Of a stretch of 38,995 nt of DNA, positions 7,497 to 15,125 are shown piece by piece. Each line of letters starts with the position of its first letter. The stretch's first letter is position 1. The DNA comes from Propionimicrobium sp963511305. Lineage in GTDB: Bacteria; Actinomycetota; Actinomycetes; Propionibacteriales; Propionibacteriaceae. A program made the position numbers and the translations under genes. Location of the stretch: assembly GCA_963511305.1 (NCBI GenBank), contig CAUPIJ010000017.1, positions 1 through 38,995 on the forward strand, in the 5' to 3' direction. The notes below the pieces were generated by a model that was not told the origin of the DNA, ran no database searches, and saw only the letters and a list, made by a program, of their open reading frames with translations.

Positions 7497-8237
7497 CTAA
7501 GCAGCCGGAGCTTTGATATCTACCGGCTCGTTGAATGCCGTATAGGTCATTCTGTCGCCGGCATCTCCGCCCTCATTGCTTGTCTTTACTACGCTGCGAA
7601 CCAGTCGGTTTTTTGCGTCAACGTAAATCTCGGCGGTGCCATTCTGCATAGTGAGAACGTATTTTGTGGTCTTGATGCCCTCTATGGTTTCGGAGCCACC
7701 CGGCTCGACGGCAGTCGCCTGCAGCAGCAAAGAGCCGAATCTCGCGCCCGGCTCAGTGATCTTGGGAGCAGGCGGCACCTCCTGCTTGTTCCACTTGCCG
7801 CTGTCATCCTTGAAGTAGCCAGTGTTGCCAATCACGATTGATTCGGTTCGCAGGCTGCTATCTGTTGAAACTGAGCTGATTTTCACCTCGTCGGGATCGC
7901 TTTGGTCGATAATTACCTCGGTTTTCGAGGCATATTCACCGCCCTCGCCATCGAGTTTCCGCTCGATCAGCTGCTTGTAAGTGGATAGTGACATCATTGC
8001 ATCGTCGATCTTCTTGGCCAACTCGTGGCCGTCCACCGAGCCAGTCTGGCTTGGCCGGGGTTCTAAGCCGCCGGTAGCTGGCCCATTAACTGGCCCTGGC
8101 GTGATGGAAACCTTCGGCTCGCGGTTCTGCATGCGGGTCTGTCCTGGAGGGGCGGCGCAACTCACGCAGAGTAACGCACACATTATTCCCGCCCCCAGCT
8201 TGATTAGCGAGGCGCTCGAAAATTTAAACTTCACCAT
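7497..8237 (-). CDS. LppX/LprG-like lipoprotein
   Basis: About 246 residues. The N-terminus is basic, then a hydrophobic run (LGAGIMCALLCVSC) ends at a plausible lipidation Cys in CVSC; Cys at -3 is a slightly unusual lipobox. After a Pro/Gly-rich linker (about 25-60) comes a beta-rich domain with repeated strands (YKQLIERK, TEVIIDQSDPDEVKI, TGYFKDDSGKWNKQ, IKTTKYVLTMQNGTAEIYVDAKNRLVRSVVK), as in the LppX_LprAFG/LolA-like half-barrel fold that holds lipids outside the membrane. Three starts are close together (GTG 8243, ATG 8237, GTG 8234) around one AGGTGG; the ATG is chosen without certainty. The ligand is unknown. Confidence 0.75.
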   Translation of the reverse strand: MVKFKFSSASLIKLGAGIMCALLCVSCAAPPGQTRMQNREPKVSITPGPVNGPATGGLEPRPSQTGSVDGHELAKKIDDAMMSLSTYKQLIERKLDGEGGEYASKTEVIIDQSDPDEVKISSVSTDSSLRTESIVIGNTGYFKDDSGKWNKQEVPPAPKITEPGARFGSLLLQATAVEPGGSETIEGIKTTKYVLTMQNGTAEIYVDAKNRLVRSVVKTSNEGGDAGDRMTYTAFNEPVDIKAPAA

Positions 8238-8509
8238 AGCCACCTAAATTTCTCGATTTATTTTCGAGCTTAATGCCCGCTACTGACAAAAACTCGACCT
8301 CGCACGCCGAAGCCCGAAAGCTCGCTGAAAATAATCGCGGCCAACAGCACGTCGCTGAACGCCACTTCGACAAGGCCTACGGTCTTTATCGTGATGCGTC
8401 CGCGCCGTGCTGCTTAGCCACCCAGCCGGAAGTCTTTCTAGCCGTAGTCTCAGTTCTACTCAGCCAGTCGAAGCCCGGCTAATAGAATCTCGAGTGAAAG
8501 GAGCGGCAG

Positions 8510-9172
8510 GTGGACTCGACAATTCTCCCGATCGCGCATTTCAGGGGTGGGTTTAGGCAGAAATTCGGTATTCCGCGGCAGGCGGGTCTGGTGCCGGAGC
8601 TCGTTGGGCGCGTCGATTTCGAACCAGAATTCGCTGTGCCGGACGCCCTTCGTGGTATCGAGGATTTCAGCCATCTGTGGCTCATCTGGCAGTTCTCTAA
8701 GAACTTGCGCGACAACTGGTCGCCCCTAGTTCGGCCGCCTCGGTTAGGCGGTAACGTGCATATGGGCGTCTTCGCGACGCGCTCGCCGTTTCGACCTAAC
8801 GGGCTTGGGCTGTCTTGCGTGAAGTTGTTGGAGGTGGACGGCACCAGTCTGGTGGTTGGCGGCGCTGATCTGGCCGACGGCACTCCGATTTTCGACGTCA
8901 AACCATACGTTGCGGCCGACTGTCATCCCGAGGCCGAACTTGGGTTCACAAGTCAAAACACCGATTACACGCTGGATGTGGAGATTCCAGATGATATCGC
9001 CGCGCGGCTGCCCGCCGAGCTGATCGCTCCGCTGACCGGGGTACTCGCGCAGGATCCTCGTCCCGCATATCAGCGCGATTCCCGGGAATATGGGTTGAGC
9101 TACGCTGGCTGGAACGTCCGCTTCAAGGTGGCGGGCGATCGCCTGACCGTGGTCGAGGTATCGGAGGAATAG
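8510..9172 (+). CDS. trmO: tRNA (adenine(37)-N6)-methyltransferase TrmO (TsaA/YaeB family)
   Basis: 220 residues. It uses S-adenosylmethionine to add the N6-methyl to t6A37 in ANN-decoding tRNAs. The single beta-barrel TsaA domain is evident: IAHFRGGFRQKFGIPRQ near the start, the IEDFSHLWLIWQF segment (about 50-62), RPPRLGG...GVFATRSPFRPNGLGLS (about 75-103), and DGTPIFDVKPYV (about 126-137). The small C-terminal domain with DPRPAYQ is present. The GTG start has AAAGGAG eight bases upstream. Confidence 0.94.
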   Translation: MDSTILPIAHFRGGFRQKFGIPRQAGLVPELVGRVDFEPEFAVPDALRGIEDFSHLWLIWQFSKNLRDNWSPLVRPPRLGGNVHMGVFATRSPFRPNGLGLSCVKLLEVDGTSLVVGGADLADGTPIFDVKPYVAADCHPEAELGFTSQNTDYTLDVEIPDDIAARLPAELIAPLTGVLAQDPRPAYQRDSREYGLSYAGWNVRFKVAGDRLTVVEVSEE

Positions 9173-9208
9173 CCGGCTAGTGATTTGCCTAGCTGATTGG
9201 GTGTTGCC

Positions 9209-9853
9209 CTAGTTGAACAGGATCGCGCGCAGCTCGTCTACCGTGTCCACGATGCCGACATTTGCCTGCGCTCTAACCTGCTCGGGAACGCCTGCGCCCC
9301 AGGTGACGCCAACTCCGGAAATCCCGGCTGCCGCGGCTGCCTGCAGATCGTAAATTGCATCGCCGACGTAGACGCTTTCGGCCGGGTCAGCGCCGATGTT
9401 TTTCATGCCAATCAGGATCGGCTCGGGGTTCGGCTTGTGCGAGGTGGTGTCTTCCATCGCCGCGGCGATCGGCAGATCGGCGGGTAGTTTAGCGGGGGCA
9501 AGCGTGTCGATGGCTACGCTCCTGCGCTTGGCGGTGACGACGCCGAGATTTGCGCCGGCCTCACGAAGGTCGGCAAGGAGCTCCGGGATGCCGGGGAATT
9601 CCGTCACCATATCCGAAAGATGAATCGCGTTGAACTTTAGATATTCGCGCTCGAGTTCGGTGGCGTGCTCGGGGGCGTGTTCCGTGAACGCGGCGCGAAG
9701 CGTGCGCCCGATCCAAGTTTTCGCCAGTTGCACATCCAGCGGCTGGTCAAGCACCTCTCTCAACGCGTACTCGTAGCTGGCGAGAATTAGCGGCACGGTA
9801 TTTGCCAAAGTGCCGTCGAGATCAAAAATGATGTTCTTCCAACGAATGCTCAC
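9209..9853 (-). CDS. HAD-superfamily phosphatase, phosphoglycolate-phosphatase/PpaX-like
   Basis: 214 residues of HAD subfamily I with a helical cap. Motif I is FDLDGT (nucleophile Asp11, acid Asp13), motif II VVTAKRRS, a Lys in HKPNPEPI, and motif III VGDAIYDLQAA. This resembles Gph/PpaX enzymes acting on phosphoglycolate, pyrophosphate or small sugar phosphates; the substrate cannot be told apart. The GTG start has no Shine-Dalgarno sequence. TAGACT (9860-9865) lies six bases upstream and TCGACA 17 bases before that, so a leaderless transcript is likely. It is convergent with trmO and divergent from the membrane-protein gene. Confidence 0.88.
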   Translation of the reverse strand: MSIRWKNIIFDLDGTLANTVPLILASYEYALREVLDQPLDVQLAKTWIGRTLRAAFTEHAPEHATELEREYLKFNAIHLSDMVTEFPGIPELLADLREAGANLGVVTAKRRSVAIDTLAPAKLPADLPIAAAMEDTTSHKPNPEPILIGMKNIGADPAESVYVGDAIYDLQAAAAAGISGVGVTWGAGVPEQVRAQANVGIVDTVDELRAILFN

Positions 9854-9859
9854 GCGTCC

Positions 9860-9912
9860 AGTCTATGTGGAGTTATTAGGGGTGTCGAAAGAGGTGACCT
9901 GCTGGGTAAAGT
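9860..9912. promoter_or_regulatory. back-to-back leaderless promoters
   Basis: Minus strand: TCGACA (9883-9888 read backwards), 17 bases, TAGACT (9860-9865), six bases, GTG. Plus strand: TGTCGA (the same six bases), 18 bases, TAAAGT (9907-9912), six bases, GTG 9919. The divergent genes appear to share one palindrome-like -35 hexamer. Confidence 0.5.
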
Positions 9913-9918
9913 GGTGGT

Positions 9919-10620
9919 GTGAGCGACGTTATGGGCGACCGAGATTCGGGCGAGAGCATTCCTATGCCAGGTGAGGACGCGGTTGCTCAGGTCAAGGGTT
10001 CTTCTGATCAGCCAGAGAAGGCTGAAGAATCAGGTCAAGCCATTAAAGGCATGGCAGAGGCTACAGACCTCACCCTCACCCCTCCGGAACCGCTCGAGGA
10101 CGCGCCTTACCTCGACGAGAACACCGGCGAGCCCAGGCGCGGCATCCTGGTCGCGTTGTGCGTTGGCCTTTTGATTGTGGCTAGCGCTTATGCGTTCGTT
10201 AGCTACTGGATCTACTGGTGGCGAGCGATTCACATGCAGACTTTTGTCGAGAGCGCGAACCTGATCACTTGGCTGGAACCGCGTCCTGGGTCTGCGACGT
10301 CGATAGTGGCGGTCTGCGTACTTGCCGTTGTTGGCTGCCTGGTAACCGCGGCCCCCGCAGTTGTCGGTTACAGCGCGTGGCGCGGAAATCGCTGGAGCCA
10401 GCAGGCAGGGGTCGTGGCATGCCTGTTGACGCTGCTAGGCCTGCTGATCTCGCCGACACTGCTGGTCACGTCGGCGGTGACCGCGCTGGCGACTGGCTTG
10501 CTCTGGCTGCCGCCCGCTAGTCGCTACTTTGAACGTTGGCGAGCGTTCAATGAGCCGCCCGTCGAAACGATCGAGACCACGGAGGTCGAATACGGCAGAA
10601 AAGACAACGTTTTGTGGTGA
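9919..10620 (+). CDS. predicted membrane protein with an acidic N-terminal region
   Basis: 233 residues, family not recognised. Residues 1-74 are hydrophilic and Glu/Asp/Pro-rich and probably disordered in the cytoplasm. About four transmembrane helices follow (roughly 76-97, 125-150, 160-180 and 182-198), then a charged tail ending GRKDNVLW. A WIYWWR segment follows the first helix. The GTG start lacks a Shine-Dalgarno sequence but has TAAAGT six bases upstream. It lies immediately before tRNA-Gly(CCC). The topology is seen; the function is unknown. Confidence 0.7.
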   Translation: MSDVMGDRDSGESIPMPGEDAVAQVKGSSDQPEKAEESGQAIKGMAEATDLTLTPPEPLEDAPYLDENTGEPRRGILVALCVGLLIVASAYAFVSYWIYWWRAIHMQTFVESANLITWLEPRPGSATSIVAVCVLAVVGCLVTAAPAVVGYSAWRGNRWSQQAGVVACLLTLLGLLISPTLLVTSAVTALATGLLWLPPASRYFERWRAFNEPPVETIETTEVEYGRKDNVLW

Positions 10621-10657
10621 GGGCTGATCTGGTATTCTGTGCTCTGGTCAATGACCC

Positions 10658-10728
10658 GCGGGCGTAGTTCATCGGTAGAACGACAGCTTCCCAAGCTGTA
10701 GAGGCCAGTTCGATTCTGGTCGCCCGCT
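10658..10728 (+). tRNA. tRNA-Gly (anticodon CCC)
   Basis: Acceptor GCGGGCG pairs with CGCCCGC. The anticodon stem ACAGC/GCTGT encloses TTCCCAA with anticodon CCC, and the T-arm contains GTTCGATTC. Discriminator T at 10728; the next bases are CTG, so CCA is not encoded, unlike tRNA-Gly(TCC) in this window. Confidence 0.96.
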
Positions 10729-10744
10729 CTGTTCTTTTCGACAC

Positions 10745-10773
10745 TAGACTTCTATAACGCGTCGCGTTATGCT
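10745..10773 (+). promoter_or_regulatory. higBA promoter with a perfect operator palindrome
   Basis: TAGACT (10745-10750) and TATGCT (10768-10773) are 17 bases apart, and the GTG of higB starts six bases later. A perfect palindrome with arms ATAACGCG and CGCGTTAT around one T (10754-10770) fills the spacer and overlaps the -10. This is where a HigA/HigBA repressor complex would bind for autoregulation. Confidence 0.65.
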
Positions 10774-10779
10774 TGCTGT

Positions 10780-11061
10780 GTGATCATTTCCTTTGCAGAC
10801 CGCGAGACCGAGCGGATTTTTTACCGCGAGCGGGTTAAGAGGATGGATCTCAAGCTGCAAAGAAAAGCCCTAATGAAGCTATTGATTCTGGACGCGTGTC
10901 AGGATTTGAATGATTTGCGCGTGCCTCCAGGCAATCGTCTTGAAGCGTTGAGAGGCGATAGAGCTGGTCAATACAGCATAAGGGTTAATAGCCAATGGCG
11001 TATCTGCTTTGTGTGGACGACGGGTGGCCCGAGCCAGGTTGAAATAGTTGACTATCACTAG
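10780..11061 (+). CDS. higB: HigB-type toxin (RelE/ParE superfamily mRNA interferase)
   Basis: 93 residues, full length for HigB. The core is recognisable: a helical N-terminus (FADRETERIFYRERVKRM), LQRKALMKLLILDACQDLNDLRVPPGNRLEAL, then GQYSIRVNSQWRICFVW with the basic residues of the RelE fold. The family cleaves mRNA at the ribosome when freed from its antitoxin. The toxin-first order followed by a HigA-type antitoxin defines the higBA arrangement. The GTG is leaderless-like (TATGCT six bases upstream), with an operator in the promoter. The position right after a tRNA gene is compatible with past insertion, but no recombinase is present. Confidence 0.93.
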   Translation: MIISFADRETERIFYRERVKRMDLKLQRKALMKLLILDACQDLNDLRVPPGNRLEALRGDRAGQYSIRVNSQWRICFVWTTGGPSQVEIVDYH

Positions 11062-11071
11062 GGGAGTTGTA

Positions 11072-11368
11072 ATGGGTGTAAAGATTCCGCCGATTCATCC
11101 CGGCGAAATGTTGTTTGAAGAGTTCTTAGAGCCGATGGGCGTCTCGCAGAACAGGCTTGCCGTTTCGATCGGTGTTCCGCCTCGCAGGATAAACGAAATC
11201 GTGCATGGTAAGCGTCGAATTACGGCAGATACGGCCTTGAGGCTCGGGCGGTTCTTCGGAACTAGCGGGCAGTTCTGGATTAATCTGCAGTCGCGATACG
11301 ACCTCGAAACTGAGCTGGATGCACTAGGAGACGAGCTAGACCAGATTCAGCCGTTGAAGAGCGCCTAG
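11072..11368 (+). CDS. higA: HigA-type antitoxin (XRE-family HTH)
   Basis: 98 residues starting MGVKIPPIHPGEML, the signature opening of HigA/VapI antitoxins. The helix-turn-helix (about 24-60: SQNRLAVSIGVPPRRINEIVHGKRRI) and the following ALRLGRFFGTSGQFWINLQ segment are complete. It neutralises HigB and represses the operon through the palindrome at 10754-10770. The start follows GGGGAG (11061-11066) and lies ten bases after the toxin stop, giving coordinated translation. Confidence 0.94.
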   Translation: MGVKIPPIHPGEMLFEEFLEPMGVSQNRLAVSIGVPPRRINEIVHGKRRITADTALRLGRFFGTSGQFWINLQSRYDLETELDALGDELDQIQPLKSA

Positions 11369-11401
11369 AGGTTGGCGTCGCGGTGGTTTTTCTTGCGCCC
11401 A

Positions 11402-11426
11402 TTTTGTCAGTGGCTTGGCTTAATAT
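11402..11426 (+). promoter_or_regulatory. upstream element and -10 of the DUF853 gene
   Basis: TTTTGTCAGTGG (11402-11413), seven bases, TAATAT (11421-11426), seven bases, then GTG. The same 12-mer at the same distance from a TANNNT precedes the next gene (13258-13282). TTGTCA lies only 11 bases from the -10, too close for a standard -35, so it may be an activator site or an alternative promoter type. Confidence 0.4.
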
Positions 11427-11433
11427 CTAGAAC

Positions 11434-13233
11434 GTGAGCGAAAATCTATCTGCTGAGTTGGCGGCCGCCCGTGCGCAGGCCGCCGAAGCTAAGGCTGCTG
11501 CTGCGGCAGCTGCCGCCGAGTCAGCCCAGGCCAAGTTGGCTGCGCTAGAGGCCGAAGCAGCGGCGAAGTCGGAGGCCGAGACCGTGCCTGAAACTACGCC
11601 TGCACCGGCCCCAGAGAACCTGAGCGAATTTGCCGAGCAGATTCATGATGCTTATCAGATTGAGGGTGCGATTGATTTCGGCACTCTGCTTGAGGACGGC
11701 GTTCAGGTGCCGGGCGTGACGGCGAAAATCCCGCTGGCCACGCTGAATCGTCACATGCTGGTTGCCGGCGCCACTGGCAGCGGCAAGACCCGCACGCTGC
11801 AGCTGCTGGCAGAGGGGCTTTCCGCGGTTGGCACGCCGACCGTACTGGTGGACGTCAAGGGCGATCTGACTGGCCTGGCTGAGCCGGGGCCGTCGTCAGA
11901 AAAGCTACTCAAGCGCACGAGCGCAAACGGCCAGAATTGGCAGCCCGGGCAGTTTCCGGTGGAGTTGCTCACCCCGGCGGGCGCGGATGCGCCGGTTCCG
12001 GGCGCTTTCGTCCGCACCCGCGTCTCCAGCTTCGGGCCGCTGCTGCTTGCGCGTGCGTTGAGCCTCAACTCCACGCAGGAGCAGGCTCTGCAACTCATCT
12101 TTTCGTGGGCAGATAAGAACGGCCTCGACCTGGTCGATCTGGGCGATTTGCGCTCAGTGGTCTCGTTCTTGACTTCCAAGGAGGGCAAGGATGAGCTGGC
12201 CACGCTGGGCGGCGTCGGCCCGGCCACTGCGGGCGTAATCCTGCGTGCCCTGACCGCGTTGGAATCGCAGGGCGGCGACAAATTCTTTGGCGAGCCGAGT
12301 TTCGAGACCGCCGAGCTGCTGCGCACAGCACCGGACGGCAGGGGCGTTATCTCGCTGCTAGAGGTCGGTGACATGTCGACGCGCCCGGCCCTGATCACCG
12401 CGCTGATCATGTGGCTGTTGGCAGAGCTTTTTCAGGATCTGCCGGAGGTCGGTGATCTGGAGCGTCCAAAGCTGGCTTTCGTCTTCGACGAGGCCCACCT
12501 GTTCTTCACCGATGCGACGAAGGAGTTCATCAGGCAGGTCGTGCACACGGTTCGGCTGATTCGCTCGAAGGGCGTGAGCGTGATTTTCGTCACCCAGACG
12601 CCGAACGACATTCCGGCGGACGTCCTGGCTCAGCTGGGCGGCCGCGTCCAGCACGCGATGCGCGCGGTCACCCCGCAGGATCAGCGTGCCCTGGCCGAGG
12701 CGGTCAAGACTTTCCCGGCCACCGACTTAGACCTGGCGGAGATACTCACGAATCTCGGCACGGGCGAGGCCGTCATCACGGTGCTCGGAAAGAAGGATCG
12801 TCCGACGCCCGTGGCGCCGTTCAGCATCTGGGCGCCGGCCTCGGTGATGGGCTCGGCGACGCCGCAAAAAGTGACTGAGCTTGTCAACGGCTCGAATTTG
12901 TATGCGAAATATCAAAACCCGGTCGACCCCTATTCGGCCACCGAGGCGCTGACCGAGCGCGCCGAGCAGGCTGCGCGCGAGGCCGAAGAGGCTGAGCGAG
13001 CCGCGCAGGAGGCCAAAGAGGCCGAGGCGCGGGCCAAGGAAGAGGCAAAGGCGCAGGCCGCCGCGGAAGCCAAGCTGCGCAAGGAGCTCGAGCGAGAGCA
13101 GAAGCGCGCGGAAGCCCAGCGCGATCGCAGGCAGCGGCAGGCTGAGTCGGTAGTGGCGAATGTGCTGCGCTCCGCGGGCAGGACGCTCGGCCGTGAGATT
13201 ACTCGCTCGCTGTTCGGCACTCGCCGGCGATAG
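11434..13233 (+). CDS. DUF853 / HerA-like ATPase with terminal coiled coils
   Basis: 599 residues. Residues 1-50 are Ala/Glu-rich and probably helical. The ATPase core has IDFGTLLEDG, Walker A GATGSGKT (about 112-119), DVKGDLTGL (about 137-145), Walker B FVFDEAHLFF (about 350-359) and VTQTPNDIP, matching the YjgR/DUF853 branch of HerA/FtsK-type ATPases. About residues 505-580 form an Ala/Glu/Arg coiled coil, ending in a basic GRTLGREITRSLFGTRRR. HerA relatives are hexameric DNA-translocating motors, but the role of DUF853 proteins is poorly known. The GTG is leaderless-like (TAATAT seven bases upstream). Confidence 0.9.
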   Translation: MSENLSAELAAARAQAAEAKAAAAAAAAESAQAKLAALEAEAAAKSEAETVPETTPAPAPENLSEFAEQIHDAYQIEGAIDFGTLLEDGVQVPGVTAKIPLATLNRHMLVAGATGSGKTRTLQLLAEGLSAVGTPTVLVDVKGDLTGLAEPGPSSEKLLKRTSANGQNWQPGQFPVELLTPAGADAPVPGAFVRTRVSSFGPLLLARALSLNSTQEQALQLIFSWADKNGLDLVDLGDLRSVVSFLTSKEGKDELATLGGVGPATAGVILRALTALESQGGDKFFGEPSFETAELLRTAPDGRGVISLLEVGDMSTRPALITALIMWLLAELFQDLPEVGDLERPKLAFVFDEAHLFFTDATKEFIRQVVHTVRLIRSKGVSVIFVTQTPNDIPADVLAQLGGRVQHAMRAVTPQDQRALAEAVKTFPATDLDLAEILTNLGTGEAVITVLGKKDRPTPVAPFSIWAPASVMGSATPQKVTELVNGSNLYAKYQNPVDPYSATEALTERAEQAAREAEEAERAAQEAKEAEARAKEEAKAQAAAEAKLRKELEREQKRAEAQRDRRQRQAESVVANVLRSAGRTLGREITRSLFGTRRR

Positions 13234-13257
13234 TCCCGCCAGTTTGGATCTTGAATT

Positions 13258-13282
13258 TTTTGTCAGTGGGGCTAGCTAAGCT
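13258..13282 (+). promoter_or_regulatory. upstream element and -10 of the MetE-like gene
   Basis: TTTTGTCAGTGG (13258-13269), seven bases, TAAGCT (13277-13282), six bases, ATG. The 12-mer and its distance to the -10 are identical to those at 11402-11426. Confidence 0.4.
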
Positions 13283-13288
13283 CTAAGC

Positions 13289-14512
13289 ATGACTTCGAAA
13301 AACACTGACCATATTCAGACCTCCCACGTCGGTTCGCTGCCGCGTTCCGAGCACCTGCTCGAGCTGAACAAGCGTCAGCAGGACGGCCAGATTGCCTGGG
13401 ACGATTTCGTCGCGCAGCTTCACGACGAGGTGCGCGACGTCGTCAAGCGCCAGATCGATCTGGGTATCGACATCGTCAATGACGGCGAATACGGCCATGT
13501 GATGACCCAGAGCGTCGACTACGGCGGCTGGTGGAACTACTCGTTCAGCAGGCTTTCGGGGCTGACCGCTGGCGACGCCGACAGCCGCTGGGGCGCGGAG
13601 GAGCCGCTGGTCGAGTCGGAGCCGGGCAAGGTTCGCCTGGCGTCTTTCGCGCATCGCCGCGACCGCGCCCGTTTCAAGGACGCCTACGAGAACCCAGTGA
13701 ACGGAGTGCTGGCCGCGCGCAACCCGGTCAAGCAGCCGTCGATCACGGGCAAGATCGAATACATCGGAGCAGACGCGGTCAAAGCCGATACCGATGGCCT
13801 GCGCACGGCTCTGGACGAGCTCGGCGTTAAGAACGAGGGCTTCGTGGCGGCGCTTTCGCCGGGCTCCGCGGCCAGGCTGACCAATGAGTTCTACGATAGC
13901 GACGAGGACGTGGTCTGGGCCTGCGCCGAGGCGTTGAAGCACGAGTACAAGGCAATCGTGGATGCCGGTTTCGTGGTGCAGATCGACGACCCGTCCATCG
14001 CGGAATCCTGGGATCAGGTGGTTCCCGAGCCGAGCGTCGAGGACTATCTGGCGTTCACTCAGGTGCGCGTCGACGCCCTGAACCACGCGCTCGAGGGGTT
14101 GCCTGCCGAGAAGGTGCGCTTCCACCTGTGCTGGGGTTCGTGGCACGGCCCGCACACCACCGACCTCGAATTCAAGTACCTGGTTGACCAGATGCTGACC
14201 ATCAACGCGGGCAGCTACTCGTTCGAGGCCGGCAACGTGCGGCACGCGCACGAATGGAAAGTTTGGGAAGGCACCAAGCTGCCCGAGGGCAAGCTGATCG
14301 TGCCGGGCGTGGTCTCGCACTCGACGAACGTCGTCGAACATCCCGAGCTGGTGGCCCAGCGCATCAAGCGCTTCGCTAGCCTAGTCGGCCGCGATAACGT
14401 GATCGCCTCCACCGACTGCGGCTTCGGCGGACGTATCCACCCGGATATCGCCTGGGCCAAGCTCGAGGCTCTGACCAAGGGAGCAAGGCTGGCCAGCAGC
14501 AGGCTGTTCTAG
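13289..14512 (+). CDS. cobalamin-independent methionine synthase (MetE C-terminal domain) family protein
   Basis: 407 residues forming a single Zn-dependent TIM barrel, about half of full MetE. It opens with TSHVGSLPRS, the usual start of the MetE catalytic domain. The Zn ligands are visible: His279 and Cys281 in FHLCWGSWHG, Glu313 in YSFEAGN, and Cys377 in STDCGFG. The N-terminal MetE half that helps bind folate is absent. Stand-alone members include core MetE enzymes that use other methyl donors and thiol-alkyl transferases, so methionine synthesis is plausible but not proven. The start is leaderless-like, with TAAGCT six bases upstream. Confidence 0.85.
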   Translation: MTSKNTDHIQTSHVGSLPRSEHLLELNKRQQDGQIAWDDFVAQLHDEVRDVVKRQIDLGIDIVNDGEYGHVMTQSVDYGGWWNYSFSRLSGLTAGDADSRWGAEEPLVESEPGKVRLASFAHRRDRARFKDAYENPVNGVLAARNPVKQPSITGKIEYIGADAVKADTDGLRTALDELGVKNEGFVAALSPGSAARLTNEFYDSDEDVVWACAEALKHEYKAIVDAGFVVQIDDPSIAESWDQVVPEPSVEDYLAFTQVRVDALNHALEGLPAEKVRFHLCWGSWHGPHTTDLEFKYLVDQMLTINAGSYSFEAGNVRHAHEWKVWEGTKLPEGKLIVPGVVSHSTNVVEHPELVAQRIKRFASLVGRDNVIASTDCGFGGRIHPDIAWAKLEALTKGARLASSRLF

Positions 14513-14516
14513 GTCG

Positions 14517-14530
14517 CCGCTGATCAGCGG
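14517..14530. repeat. perfect 14-bp palindrome between convergent genes
   Basis: CCGCTGATCAGCGG reads the same on both strands and lies in the 46-bp gap between the MetE-like gene and ogt. Outer AGGTCG (14511-14516) and CGACCT (from 14564) also pair. No T-run follows, so a terminator role is uncertain. Confidence 0.35.
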
Positions 14531-14558
14531 TCCTCGCCGAAAGGTTAAGTCGCGAGCG

Positions 14559-15125
14559 CTAGCCGACCTTCCAGTCGGCTGGCGCGGCCGCGCTTTCTCT
14601 GACGTTTACGCCCTCGATGTTCAGCAGGGCGATCTTGTGCTCCACTCCGCTGGCGTATCCGGTGAGCCTGCCGCCGGCTCCGACCACGCGGTGACAAGGC
14701 ACGATGATGCTAATCGGGTTGCGTCCCACCGCGCCACCGACGGCCTGCGCGGACATCGTGGCGAGCCCGGTTTCGGCGCAATAATCCTTCGCGAGCTGGC
14801 CGTACGTGGTGGTTTCGCCGTACGGAATTTTCCGCAGCAATCTCCACACGGCTAGCTGGAAATCGCTGCCACTAGGCGCCAGCGGGGGAGCGCCGTGAGG
14901 GCGTTCGCCGCGAAAGTGCTGATCGAGCCAAGCTGCGGTCTGCGCAAAGATATCTAAATCCCATAGACCCACGGCATCGTAGTGTGCCTCAGCCCTTTTC
15001 TTGGCGGTTGCGCCGTGCGACTTCGTGTGGGTGCCGACCGCGAAATCGAGCTCGGTGAGACAGTGCCCGTCGCTAGCCAAGAAGAGCTCGCCGAGCGACG
15101 AAGAATAACTGGTGGCGTATGTCAC
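14559..15125 (-). CDS. ogt: methylated-DNA--protein-cysteine S-methyltransferase (O6-alkylguanine repair)
   Basis: 188 residues. The suicide enzyme moves the alkyl group from O6-alkylguanine in DNA to its own Cys. The active-site motif IVPCHRVVGAGGRLTGYA places the acceptor at Cys144. The preceding wing FQLAVWRLLRKIPYGETTTYGQLA and GGAVGRNP supply the DNA-binding helix-turn-helix. The N-terminal domain is Ada_N/Ogt-like. The GTG start overlaps the stop of the UvrA-like gene (GTGA), with GGGAGA in the end of that gene as ribosome-binding site, so the two are translationally coupled. Confidence 0.94.
   Translation of the reverse strand: MTYATSYSSSLGELFLASDGHCLTELDFAVGTHTKSHGATAKKRAEAHYDAVGLWDLDIFAQTAAWLDQHFRGERPHGAPPLAPSGSDFQLAVWRLLRKIPYGETTTYGQLAKDYCAETGLATMSAQAVGGAVGRNPISIIVPCHRVVGAGGRLTGYASGVEHKIALLNIEGVNVRESAAAPADWKVG

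Noticed and set aside
8273..8482. 69-codon plus-strand frame between the lipoprotein and trmO
   Set aside because: No ribosome-binding site or TANNNT spacing and no family resemblance; it fills a normal divergent-promoter spacer.
13283..14341. 352-codon minus-strand frame inside the MetE-like gene
   Set aside because: Antisense shadow; the plus strand carries the zinc-ligand motifs.
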